A DNA stretch of 64,000 nt from DASWYT01 sp965246875 (GTDB lineage Bacteria; Pseudomonadota; Alphaproteobacteria; Micavibrionales; SZUA-601): positions 372,001 through 436,000 of the forward strand of contig CBDFFU010000003.1 of NCBI GenBank assembly GCA_965246875.1, given 5' to 3'. The position numbers and the translations under genes were made by a program. The notes under the pieces are model-generated. The model made no database searches and was not told where the DNA came from. It was given only the letters and a program-made list of their open reading frames with translations. Shown piece by piece: positions 16,827-24,874 of this stretch (position 1 is the stretch's first letter; every line of letters begins with the position of its first letter).

Positions 16827-18197
16827 ATGCTTAAGTCATTGAAAACAGTACCGTCTGCAACTCCTGACCCGGTGTCGGCCCAAGAATTGAGCCAGAAAAT
16901 AAAGACGCGTGAAGCAACCGTTGGCGTCATTGGCCTCGGTTATGTTGGCTTGCCCCTGGTTTTAGCTTTTGCCAAGCAAAACTTCAAATTAATCGGGTTT
17001 GATATTGACCAAACCAAAGTTGATGCCCTCAAAGCCGGCCAATCCTACATTCAACATATTCCGGGCGAACCGCTGCAGGAGTTGGTCAGCAAGCAACAAT
17101 TCATCCCGACAACTGACTTTACCAAAGTGCATGATGCCGACGTTTTGATCATTTGCGTCCCGACACCGTTGTCGAAAAACCGCATGCCGGATATGACCTA
17201 TATCGAAAAAACCGGCCATGCGCTGAAAAAACACCTCCGTCCGGGACATTTTGTCGTGTTGGAATCGACGGTTTACCCAGGCACGACGACCGATATTCTC
17301 AAGCCGATTCTGGAAGAATCCGGCCTGGTCGAAGGCAAAGACTTCTTCCTGGCGTTTTCACCGGAACGCGAAGATCCAGGCAATAAAGATTACGATACGT
17401 CAACCATTCCAAAAGTTGTTGGTGCCGATTCCGCCGAAGGCCGCTTGCTGGTGACAACGCTTTATGGCGAAGTGATCAAAACCGTTGTGCCGGTTTCATC
17501 CAGTGCGACCGCTGAAGCCGTAAAACTCACCGAGAATATTTTTCGCTCCGTCAACATTGCTTTAGTGAATGAACTGAAAGTGATTTACGGCATGATGGGG
17601 ATTGATATTTGGGAAGTCATCGACGGTGCCAAGACCAAACCGTTCGGGTTCATGCCGTTTTATCCGGGTCCGGGCCTGGGCGGCCACTGTATTCCGATTG
17701 ATCCATTCTATTTGACATGGAAAGCCCGTGAAGCGGATATTCCGACGCGATTTATCGAGCTGGCCGGTGAAGTAAATTCTGCCATGCCGATGCACACCGT
17801 GCGCGCGACATCTGATGCCATGAATGATAAACTGGGCAAAGCGATGAAAGGATCGAAGATCCTGGTTGTCGGTTTGGCTTATAAAAAGAATATCGATGAC
17901 ATGCGTGAAAGCCCGTCATTGAAAATCATCGAATTACTGGAAGATAAGGGTGCTGCTGTTGATTTCTACGACCCGCATATCCCGACTGTCGTACCAACGC
18001 GTGAACACCCAGCTTTGACCGGCCGTCAATCGGTGACATTGGATGCCAAAACGATTCAATCCTATGACACGCTGGTGATTTGCACCGATCACGACGTGAT
18101 CGAGTGGAACCTGGTCGGCCAAAACGCGAAGCTAATCATCGATACGCGTAACGCCATGAAGAATGTGACGGATCGCAGCAATATTGTGAAAGCTTAA
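16827..18197 (+). CDS. wbpA: WbpA-like UDP-N-acetylglucosamine 6-dehydrogenase
   Basis: A 456-residue nucleotide-sugar dehydrogenase of the UDP-GlcNAc/UDP-ManNAc 6-dehydrogenase group. It has a Rossmann site VGVIGLGYVGLPL, the thiohemiacetal cysteine in PGPGLGGHCIPIDP, and a C-terminal UDP-binding domain with GLAYKKNIDDMRESPSLKI. Two rounds of NAD-dependent oxidation turn the C6 hydroxyl into a carboxylate, the first step of the diacetamido-uronic-acid pathway encoded around it. The roughly 30-residue extension before the Rossmann fold is slightly long. It ends at a strong terminator. Confidence 0.93.
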   Translation: MLKSLKTVPSATPDPVSAQELSQKIKTREATVGVIGLGYVGLPLVLAFAKQNFKLIGFDIDQTKVDALKAGQSYIQHIPGEPLQELVSKQQFIPTTDFTKVHDADVLIICVPTPLSKNRMPDMTYIEKTGHALKKHLRPGHFVVLESTVYPGTTTDILKPILEESGLVEGKDFFLAFSPEREDPGNKDYDTSTIPKVVGADSAEGRLLVTTLYGEVIKTVVPVSSSATAEAVKLTENIFRSVNIALVNELKVIYGMMGIDIWEVIDGAKTKPFGFMPFYPGPGLGGHCIPIDPFYLTWKAREADIPTRFIELAGEVNSAMPMHTVRATSDAMNDKLGKAMKGSKILVVGLAYKKNIDDMRESPSLKIIELLEDKGAAVDFYDPHIPTVVPTREHPALTGRQSVTLDAKTIQSYDTLVICTDHDVIEWNLVGQNAKLIIDTRNAMKNVTDRSNIVKA

Positions 18198-18214
18198 GTT
18201 TTAAAAATACCGAT

Positions 18215-18245
18215 AAAAAAGGCGCCCGCATGAGGCGCCTTTTTT
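18215..18245. terminator. Bidirectional terminator between convergent polysaccharide genes
   Basis: AAAAAAGGCGCC at 18215-18226 and GGCGCCTTTTTT at 18234-18245 form a 12-base perfect stem with a seven-base loop. The A- and T-runs on each side allow termination of both the wbpA-like transcript (plus) and the operon ending at 18264 (minus). Confidence 0.92.
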
Positions 18246-18263
18246 GTTGCTCGATTACGGTGT

Positions 18264-19412
18264 TTAGTGTGCGCGAACCTCTTTAGTCGCGCAGAATTTA
18301 TCATAGAAGCTTTTCGGCACACGGTTCAGTTTCAACATGACCCAGAAAAACGGGCGGAACAATTCAAACCGGCGTTTGTAGGTTTTGTATTCCCAGTAAT
18401 CCTTGATCGGTGATTGGGCCCAGGCGTCAAATTCGGCGTCGGAAAATTTCAGGCGTTTTTTCACCAAGTCGATAATGTCGGTCGGATAGGCTTGCGGTGT
18501 TTTCAATCTCTCCAAAGCTTCATTGCGTGTCATCTGACCAGAACGTACAAGGGCGGCATGTTCCCACAGCCGCGTATCCAGCTTGGCTTTTTGCGCGAAG
18601 ACAAACAAATGGTTGAACGCTGTAAAACGGTTCTCTAAATGATGGCCGTTATACCATTCCCAGCCATAGGTGTCCTGCAGCATGATTTTGGCAGCGGCTT
18701 TATCGTAATCCATGTAATAGATCGGGCGAATGCGCTGCAGATTGCGTAGCGTATAACCAACGAATTTAAAGAACGGCAAGTTCGGGTATTTCTTCATCTT
18801 GCGCTGGCCGAATTTGTCGTGGACATCCTTGATGATGCGCCCGTCCATGTATATCCAGCCCAGTGGCGCCACGCCTTCGGTGCGGAACGAGTGGCCGTTG
18901 ATGATGTAACCGATATTGTGTTTGGTGGCGGCTTCATACAAGACGGAGGTCAGGCCGATATCGGTCGGCATGTCGACTTCCTTGAGGCCCGACAAAATAA
19001 AGGCACGGAACAAATCGTCCATTTCTTTGTTGTCGCCCACATGGGTGTACAGATCGACGCCCAGCGGTTCCAGTACTTTATAGATGTTTTGCGTGGCAAT
19101 TTCGGAATTCCACGTATTATCGAAATGAGCTGCCAGGACCCGTAGGTTGTATTTGGTGACCAAAACATGGGCGAGGTAAGACGAGTCACAGCCGCCACTG
19201 ACACCCAAGACGCAATCGTATTTCTTGCCTTTGCCGGCTTTTTTCATTTCGTCGGCGAGGGCCTGGAGTTTTTTCTGGCCCTCTTCGCCGGACGGATAGG
19301 TCGCGCACATTTCATCATGCTGGTGACAGTAATTACACACATCCTTATCGTCGAACGTAATATTGGGGAGAGTTTCGTCGTAAATACAACGCGAGCAGAT
19401 GTGTGTGGTCAT
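18264..19412 (-). CDS. wbpG: WbpG-like N-acetyl sugar amidotransferase
   Basis: A 382-residue PP-loop ATP pyrophosphatase of the N-acetyl-sugar amidotransferase family. The N-terminus has a zinc-ribbon-like C-x2-C...C-x2-C arrangement (CSRCIYDET, CNYCHQH), followed by the PP-loop VLGVSGGCDSSYLAH. Family members activate an acetamido group, which then receives ammonia supplied by HisH2/HisF2-like partners to form an acetamidino group, as for the mannuronate residue of Pseudomonas aeruginosa O5. The partner genes lie immediately upstream in the same operon. The exact acceptor sugar is inferred. Confidence 0.9.
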   Translation of the reverse strand: MTTHICSRCIYDETLPNITFDDKDVCNYCHQHDEMCATYPSGEEGQKKLQALADEMKKAGKGKKYDCVLGVSGGCDSSYLAHVLVTKYNLRVLAAHFDNTWNSEIATQNIYKVLEPLGVDLYTHVGDNKEMDDLFRAFILSGLKEVDMPTDIGLTSVLYEAATKHNIGYIINGHSFRTEGVAPLGWIYMDGRIIKDVHDKFGQRKMKKYPNLPFFKFVGYTLRNLQRIRPIYYMDYDKAAAKIMLQDTYGWEWYNGHHLENRFTAFNHLFVFAQKAKLDTRLWEHAALVRSGQMTRNEALERLKTPQAYPTDIIDLVKKRLKFSDAEFDAWAQSPIKDYWEYKTYKRRFELFRPFFWVMLKLNRVPKSFYDKFCATKEVRAH

Positions 19413-19422
19413 GGGGCCTTTA

Positions 19423-20196
19423 TTATCGCGCTTGGGCAGCTTGCAGTATGTCGTCGATCAGAGGTCTCGTTGGGAAATTGATCAGAACGCCTCTTTCAAT
19501 TCCTTTATAGACAAAGATACTGCCCGCAGCAACGGCAGAGGCCCCCCGGCGCAACGGCTGGTGAAGATCCTCCCGGCTGCCAGCCCCGCCACACGCAATC
19601 ACCGGAATATTAACGTTTTTGGCGATCAGCTCGATCATCGCCAGATCATACCCCTGCCAGGTGCCGTCACGGTCAACATCGTTCAGTAAAATCTCGCCAA
19701 CACCTTGCCGTTCAAGCTGTCTGGCATAATCAACGGGCGACACGGGGATCTTCACCCGGCCCGAGGTGATGTAGACGCACGGCTTACCGAACAAGTTACG
19801 TTTAATATCAATGGAGGCAACAATGGCCTGTGACCCATAGATATTAACGGCCTGGCGGATGAGGTCGGGTTGCAGATAGGCAGCGCTGTTCAAGACGACT
19901 TTCTCGATGCCGATGGAAAAAATGGTTTGAATGTCATCCAGATTATTCAAGCCGCCACCATAGGACAGCGGCACCCAGCATTCACTGGCCAGATTGCGGA
20001 TGAGGTCAAAATCGGGCCGGCGTTTTTCGCGTGTGGCCGTAATATCCAGAATAACGATCTCGTCGACTTCGAACCGGTTGAACAGGTTGATGACATTCAC
20101 CGGATCGCCGACATAGTGCGGTTTTTTGAATTTTGTCGTTTTGACAAACCCGCCATCGGCGATCAGCAAACAGGGAATGATCCGTGGCAATAACAT
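19423..20196 (-). CDS. hisF2: HisF-like cyclase subunit of the sugar amidination system
   Basis: A 257-residue TIM barrel of the HisF family: start RIIPCLLI, the catalytic-type VILDITATREKRRPDF (HisF normally has LDI/DITAS), and phosphate-binding VIACGGAGSRED. The gene context (WbpG-like after it, HisH-like before it, no other his genes) indicates the duplicated HisF2 role, in which it works with the glutaminase HisH2 to deliver ammonia for sugar amidination, rather than histidine synthesis. It directly abuts the HisH-like gene (20196/20197). Confidence 0.9.
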   Translation of the reverse strand: MLLPRIIPCLLIADGGFVKTTKFKKPHYVGDPVNVINLFNRFEVDEIVILDITATREKRRPDFDLIRNLASECWVPLSYGGGLNNLDDIQTIFSIGIEKVVLNSAAYLQPDLIRQAVNIYGSQAIVASIDIKRNLFGKPCVYITSGRVKIPVSPVDYARQLERQGVGEILLNDVDRDGTWQGYDLAMIELIAKNVNIPVIACGGAGSREDLHQPLRRGASAVAAGSIFVYKGIERGVLINFPTRPLIDDILQAAQAR

Positions 20197-20823
20197 TTAC
20201 AGCTCCGCGAAATTTTTCAGGAGCTGCAAGCCATAGCGATGGCTTTTCTCCGGGTGGAACTGCACACCGTAAATATTGTCGTGCTGGACGATCGATGGAA
20301 AGTCATAGCCGTAATAGGTCGTGCCGGCCGCATGGGTCGGATTGTCCAGTACATAGTGAAAGGAATGCACGTGGTAAAAACGCGCTTCATCCAGCTCACT
20401 TAATAAACGTGAGTCGGGGTTGGTTTTGCGCACCGGGTTCCAGCCCATATGGGGAATTTTCAAGGACGGGTCGGTAAACGAAAAGCGGCGCACGTGACCG
20501 GGAATCCAGCCAAATCCAGTGGCTTCCGGGCTTTCTTCGCTGTCATTGGCCAGCAATTGCATGCCGAGGCAAATGCCCAGGATCGGAATCTTGTCCTGCA
20601 ATATCTTGTGATTCAGTGCGTAGATAAAACCGCGGTCATTGAGGTTTTGCATGGCACGCCCAAACGCACCGACGCCCGGCAAAATAATTTTTTGCGCGTC
20701 CACCAGCTGATCGGGTGTCGTGATAATGCGCGCTTGTGTGCCACATTTTTTCAGCATGTTCGGAATGGCACCGATATTGCCACAGCCATAATTGATGATG
20801 GTGATGGTATCAGTCTTGGCCAT
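20197..20823 (-). CDS. hisH2: HisH-like glutaminase subunit of the sugar amidination system
   Basis: A 208-residue class I glutamine amidotransferase. The triad is visible as Cys in ILGICLGMQLL, His in GVQFHPEKS and the following Glu. The start is IINYGCGNIGAI. It hydrolyses glutamine and passes ammonia to the HisF-like subunit encoded by the next gene. It overlaps the upstream acyltransferase gene by 14 bases. The operon position supports a role in making an acetamidino sugar. Confidence 0.91.
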   Translation of the reverse strand: MAKTDTITIINYGCGNIGAIPNMLKKCGTQARIITTPDQLVDAQKIILPGVGAFGRAMQNLNDRGFIYALNHKILQDKIPILGICLGMQLLANDSEESPEATGFGWIPGHVRRFSFTDPSLKIPHMGWNPVRKTNPDSRLLSELDEARFYHVHSFHYVLDNPTHAAGTTYYGYDFPSIVQHDNIYGVQFHPEKSHRYGLQLLKNFAEL

Positions 20824-21379
20824 TGCTCAATTCACCATAAACCAACTCAATTTTATCACTGTCCACTGTTATCATGCCAATCTTTTTCGCCGGATTGCCC
20901 GCCATGATGGTGCGGTCAGGAACGTTGCTGTTCACAAAACTATTGGCGGCGATCACGCATTGCGCACCGATCGTCACGTTTTTATTGATGATCGACTGGC
21001 TGCCGATATAGGTGTTATCGCCAATCGACACGGGTCCGGTTGCCATTGGCAAGGTGCCACCACTCAATGTTTTAAGGATATTGTCATGCGTGTAGATATG
21101 GACATTGGCGGCAATGGTGCAACCATCACCGATGGTGACAGATGCAGCACTGCCATCCAGCATGACGCCCGGACCGATCCAGACATTCTCGCCGACGGTG
21201 ATTTTGCCGAACACAAATGCGCTGTTGTAGATATTGCTTTTTGCTCCAAAGCCCAACCGTTCGGCGCGCTCCCAGCGGTCAAACATGGCGTCTTGAAACG
21301 GCAAATCCCGCTGGTACGTCTCTTGTAGTTCCTGGCTGCGCGCGATGTACAGGGCAGCAAGTTCGTCCTTAAGCGGCAT
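20810..21379 (-). CDS. Hexapeptide-repeat acyltransferase of the polysaccharide operon
   Basis: A 189-residue protein with an N-terminal helical part (residues about 1-45), then left-handed beta-helix turns (ITVGENVWIGPGVMLDG, VTIGDGCTIAANVHIYTHD) and a second block ending NVPDRTIMAGNPAKKIG. This is the general plan of O- and N-acetyltransferases acting on sugars with acetyl-CoA. The HIYTHDN segment contains the usual catalytic His. The ATG at 21379 is preferred over a TTG six bases upstream. It overlaps both neighbours, so it is in the six-gene operon. Confidence 0.86.
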   Translation of the reverse strand: MPLKDELAALYIARSQELQETYQRDLPFQDAMFDRWERAERLGFGAKSNIYNSAFVFGKITVGENVWIGPGVMLDGSAASVTIGDGCTIAANVHIYTHDNILKTLSGGTLPMATGPVSIGDNTYIGSQSIINKNVTIGAQCVIAANSFVNSNVPDRTIMAGNPAKKIGMITVDSDKIELVYGELSNGQD

Positions 21380-22364
21380 TGTCAATATTCATGACGCGCT
21401 TGTAATAATCGGCGGTCAATGGAATGCCTTCTTCCAGATCCACTTCAGCGGTGAAGCCGATAATGTCGGTTGATTGGCGTGTGTCCGGCATCCGCAGTTC
21501 GATATCGGCATGCGTTTTTGTCTGGAATTTGATGTCCGATTTGGAATTTAAAATCCGCACGATCGCGTTTGCCAATCCGTAAATCGTCAGCGTTGATCGG
21601 GCATTGCCGATATTGAAAGACTTGCCGACCGCATCCGGGTTGGTCATGCAGATCATCGTTGCGCGCACCATGTCTTCGACATAGCACCAGGCGCGGATCT
21701 GGCTGCCGTCGCCGTGAATTGTAATCGTTTCGTTTTTAATGGCCTTTTGCACGAAGATCGACAACGCGCCTTCGCCAACCTGACCCGGGCCATAAATATT
21801 GAACGGGCGGACGATCACGGTCGGCATCGCGTGTTTTTTGAAATAGGCATAGGCGTAATGTTCATTCGCCAGTTTTGACAATGCATAGGTCCAGCGTGCT
21901 TCGCCAACAGCACCAATGACCGCCGGTTTTTGTTCGTGGCTCATAAAGGATTCGCCGCCAAACACTTCGCTGGTCGAGAATAAGACGATGCGTTCCAAAT
22001 CCTTGAGCAGGAGGCAAGCTTTCAGCACGTTGTTTGTGCCTTCGATATTGACGTTCAACGTGTTAACCGGGTCTTTAATCACCGTGTCAACACCGGCAAT
22101 GGCGGCGCAATGCACCACATAATTTGGCTGATGCTCGGTGAACAGTGTTTCAAGCGTCGCCAGATCCATGATGTCGCCCTTGATCAGCGTCAGGTTTTTG
22201 TGCGACAGGATGGCAGAATGCTGAATGGCGTTACGATCCAGGGTATCGAACGCAATAACTTTGTTGTCGGCCACCAATTGGGCTGCGAGTGTGGAGCCGA
22301 TAAAACCGCCGCCGCCGGTGATCAGAATGGTTTTGTCTTTGATAGGCAAGGGGATCGTGGTCAC
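21369..22364 (-). CDS. NAD-dependent sugar epimerase/dehydratase (extended SDR)
   Basis: A 331-residue extended short-chain dehydrogenase acting on nucleotide sugars. The NAD site is ILITGGGGFIGSTLA, the active-site YALSK gives Tyr-x3-Lys with the upstream Ser-Thr in LFSTSEVFG, and VRPFNIYGPGQ and AWCYVEDMVRA are substrate-domain motifs. The reaction (4-epimerase, 4,6-dehydratase or other) cannot be fixed from motifs alone. Lying between an aminotransferase and an acyltransferase, it may supply a keto-sugar for an N-acylated amino sugar. Confidence 0.87.
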   Translation of the reverse strand: MTTIPLPIKDKTILITGGGGFIGSTLAAQLVADNKVIAFDTLDRNAIQHSAILSHKNLTLIKGDIMDLATLETLFTEHQPNYVVHCAAIAGVDTVIKDPVNTLNVNIEGTNNVLKACLLLKDLERIVLFSTSEVFGGESFMSHEQKPAVIGAVGEARWTYALSKLANEHYAYAYFKKHAMPTVIVRPFNIYGPGQVGEGALSIFVQKAIKNETITIHGDGSQIRAWCYVEDMVRATMICMTNPDAVGKSFNIGNARSTLTIYGLANAIVRILNSKSDIKFQTKTHADIELRMPDTRQSTDIIGFTAEVDLEEGIPLTADYYKRVMNIDNAA

Positions 22365-22367
22365 GTT

Positions 22368-23507
22368 TTAAAAACTCCGTAAGGATTGAACAACATAAGC
22401 ATAGTCGGCGGCAGACATTTTATTGTGCAGCGGCAAAGCCATGCTCTTGTCATAGCAGGCTTTCGCGCCCGGGCAATCAGCATCGGACAGCCCATAGCGA
22501 TTTTTGTAATAGCCCAACATATGAATGGCCTGTGTGCCGGGGCGGGTGCCAATGCCTAAAGCCAGCAATTTATCCATGATGATATCGCGGGGGAATGGTG
22601 CTTTGTCCGGGTCAACCATCACGACATAGGCCTGCCACGAATGGGTCGCATAGGAGGGTGTTTCAGGTGCGGTGATCCAGGAAATATCCTGCAATTGCGT
22701 GTTATACCAGTTGGCCCACTGCTGACGCTCGGCGATAAAGCCCGGCAATTTTTGCAACTGCACGATGCCCATGGCGGCTTGCACGTCCGTCATCCGATAA
22801 TTGAAACCGACGACATCAAAATCGGCGAGAAGAGACGGGCGGCTGCCTTGTGTGCGCATGGCTTCGGATACCGAAGCACCATGATTGCGCAATACGCCCA
22901 TTTTTTCTTGCAGCATTGCATCGTTGGTGGTCACCATCCCGCCTTCGCCGGTGGTCAGCACCTTGCGCGGATGGAATGAAAAGGCCGCCGCATCGGCCAA
23001 ACCGCCGGCAAACTGCCCTTTATATTGGGCGCCAACGGCACAGGCGGCGTCTTCCAGAATAAACATATGCTCTGGTACGGCGGCTCTGACTGCGTCCATA
23101 TCGGCACACAGGCCAAACAAGTGCACCGGAATGATCGCCTTGGTTTTCGCTGTCAGCTTCGCTTTGATCTGCTTGACGTCAATATTATATGTCGCTGGAT
23201 CGACATCGATAAACACCGGAGTGGCACCGCAATATTCAACGGCATTGGCCGTCGCCACCCACGAAAAGGATGGCACGATGACCTCGTCACCTGCTGTAAT
23301 ACCGGCAGCGGCCAGTGCCACATGCAACCCCGTGGTGCAGGATGTCACGGCCAGTGCATGTTTGACGTCAAACGCGGCGCAAAAATCTTTTTCAAACGCG
23401 GCGACGCGCGGCCCTTGGGTCAGCCAGCCGCTTTCGATCGGGCCTTTCATGGCCTGCCATTCAGCGTCATCAACGGATGGCAAGGAAAGTGCGATCTGAC
23501 GTGTCAT
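22368..23507 (-). CDS. DegT/DnrJ-family sugar aminotransferase
   Basis: A 379-residue PLP aminotransferase that would put an amino group on a keto nucleotide sugar. Key parts are SCTTGLHVALAAAGI for phosphate binding, LEDAACAVGA for the cofactor Asp, and SFHPRKVLTTGEGGM with the PLP Lys. The HPRK form is common in 4-aminotransferases of the perosamine, PseC and WecE type. It is the promoter-proximal gene of the six-gene minus-strand operon and lies three bases before the SDR gene. It differs clearly from the WbpE-like enzyme at 14488, so the cluster makes at least two amino sugars. Confidence 0.88.
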   Translation of the reverse strand: MTRQIALSLPSVDDAEWQAMKGPIESGWLTQGPRVAAFEKDFCAAFDVKHALAVTSCTTGLHVALAAAGITAGDEVIVPSFSWVATANAVEYCGATPVFIDVDPATYNIDVKQIKAKLTAKTKAIIPVHLFGLCADMDAVRAAVPEHMFILEDAACAVGAQYKGQFAGGLADAAAFSFHPRKVLTTGEGGMVTTNDAMLQEKMGVLRNHGASVSEAMRTQGSRPSLLADFDVVGFNYRMTDVQAAMGIVQLQKLPGFIAERQQWANWYNTQLQDISWITAPETPSYATHSWQAYVVMVDPDKAPFPRDIIMDKLLALGIGTRPGTQAIHMLGYYKNRYGLSDADCPGAKACYDKSMALPLHNKMSAADYAYVVQSLRSF

Positions 23508-23671
23508 AGAGAGCCTTGATTATCTTTTATACTTTACGAAGTCTGAGCATTCTTATAATCCAAATCAAGCACCTTGTCAGTGCCTTTCTCAAGAGAGTCG
23601 CACGAGGCGTCTGCCCTTTTGGGTAAGCTTATGCTAGTGTCCGCTCACATCAGTTTGTTCGGACGGTTTTA

Positions 23672-24874
23672 ATGTTTTCGCCACTATCCTCTTCGCTGTC
23701 GTTTCGTGTGCTGGATATCATGATGAAAATCGTATTTCTGGGCCAAAAAGCGCTTTTATATTCAAGCTATTGGTTTTTTGGCTGCTTTGTCAAAGAGAAT
23801 ACAAAATTATGGGTAACCGGCGTCACCGAGATTGCAAACATTACATATAATACAGCCAGCGCGTTTGCTGAAGGATACTCCGTTAATTTGTCGACCAATC
23901 AATACTACCTTACCAACGACTACAATTTTAATATGAAAAATTTTGGTGTGCTGAACAATCTGGCGATGCGCCTGCTAGCGGGGCCAGTTCTGCTAGGGTA
24001 TCTCGCCAATCGCGCCAAGCATTTCTTTTATGTGGGCGGCACCGGATTTTTGCTACATCTAACGGACGGACGCGATTTCGAATTTTCGTTCCTTAAAAAA
24101 CGCGACAAGGACATCGTCGCCTGTTTCTGCGGGTCCGACATCCGGTCGCTCAAACTGTCGATCGCGCATGCCAAGGAACATGATTTGGAAGTCATGGCAA
24201 CCTATCAGATGATGACCGCACCAAAATTGACGACCGATCGGCATGAAGCCTATCTGAAAAAAATTGCCGCCAGTGCCGACACCTATGCGGATCATATTTT
24301 CACCGCCCCCGTCGATCAGATTTCGTACCTGACGCGCGATGTGCATCCGTTTCTCTATTTTTATCCGGATGAACGGTTTGCCAAGAACGATGCGAAATTC
24401 GATGATATGACCCAAATCCGGATAGCCCATGCGCCATCGTCGCCGTTTATTAAGGGCACACAAATCGTCCGCGCGGCGATCAAAAAATTGAAAATCATGG
24501 GCTATAATATTGAATACACCGAATTCATGAATATGCCGAACGCGGCGGTACTGGCCTACCTCAAAGACGCGCACATTGTCCTAAATGAATTTTACGCCTT
24601 CATGCCCAGTATTTTTGGGGTCGAAGCGATGGCATCACATTGCGCGTTACTGACATCAGCTGACCGCAATATGGAGCCAACGTTAGCCGAAGGGGCGAAT
24701 GAGGCCTGGTTTGTGACACGCTATTGGGAAGTGTTTGATCATCTCAAACTGTTGCTAGACCAGCCGGAATTGATCAAGCCGCAAGCCGATCGTGGCTATG
24801 ACTGGGCCTATGTGCATTGCCGTACCAGCCAGTCACGCCAGCGCTTGCAGGATCTGCTGCAAGAGGCTGTATGA
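23672..24874 (+). CDS. Glycosyltransferase-like protein (GT4 fold), divergent
   Basis: A 400-residue protein whose C-terminal half looks like a GT-B glycosyltransferase: IRIAHAPSSPFIKGTQIVRAA (the usual HAPSS..KGT) and FMPSIFGVEAMASHCALLTS, where the Glu of GxEAMA binds the nucleotide-sugar. The N-terminal half is less typical. An internal ATG-ATG at 23720 (MMKIVFLGQKA) is an equally good start. It overlaps the flippase gene by four bases, and a third gene in the string is a clear GT4 enzyme. Sugar and acceptor are unknown. Confidence 0.72.
   Translation: MFSPLSSSLSFRVLDIMMKIVFLGQKALLYSSYWFFGCFVKENTKLWVTGVTEIANITYNTASAFAEGYSVNLSTNQYYLTNDYNFNMKNFGVLNNLAMRLLAGPVLLGYLANRAKHFFYVGGTGFLLHLTDGRDFEFSFLKKRDKDIVACFCGSDIRSLKLSIAHAKEHDLEVMATYQMMTAPKLTTDRHEAYLKKIAASADTYADHIFTAPVDQISYLTRDVHPFLYFYPDERFAKNDAKFDDMTQIRIAHAPSSPFIKGTQIVRAAIKKLKIMGYNIEYTEFMNMPNAAVLAYLKDAHIVLNEFYAFMPSIFGVEAMASHCALLTSADRNMEPTLAEGANEAWFVTRYWEVFDHLKLLLDQPELIKPQADRGYDWAYVHCRTSQSRQRLQDLLQEAV

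Noticed and set aside
19423..20823. HisF and HisH as part of histidine biosynthesis
   Set aside because: No other his genes are adjacent, and the WbpG-like partner directly follows, so the duplicated sugar-amidination role is preferred.
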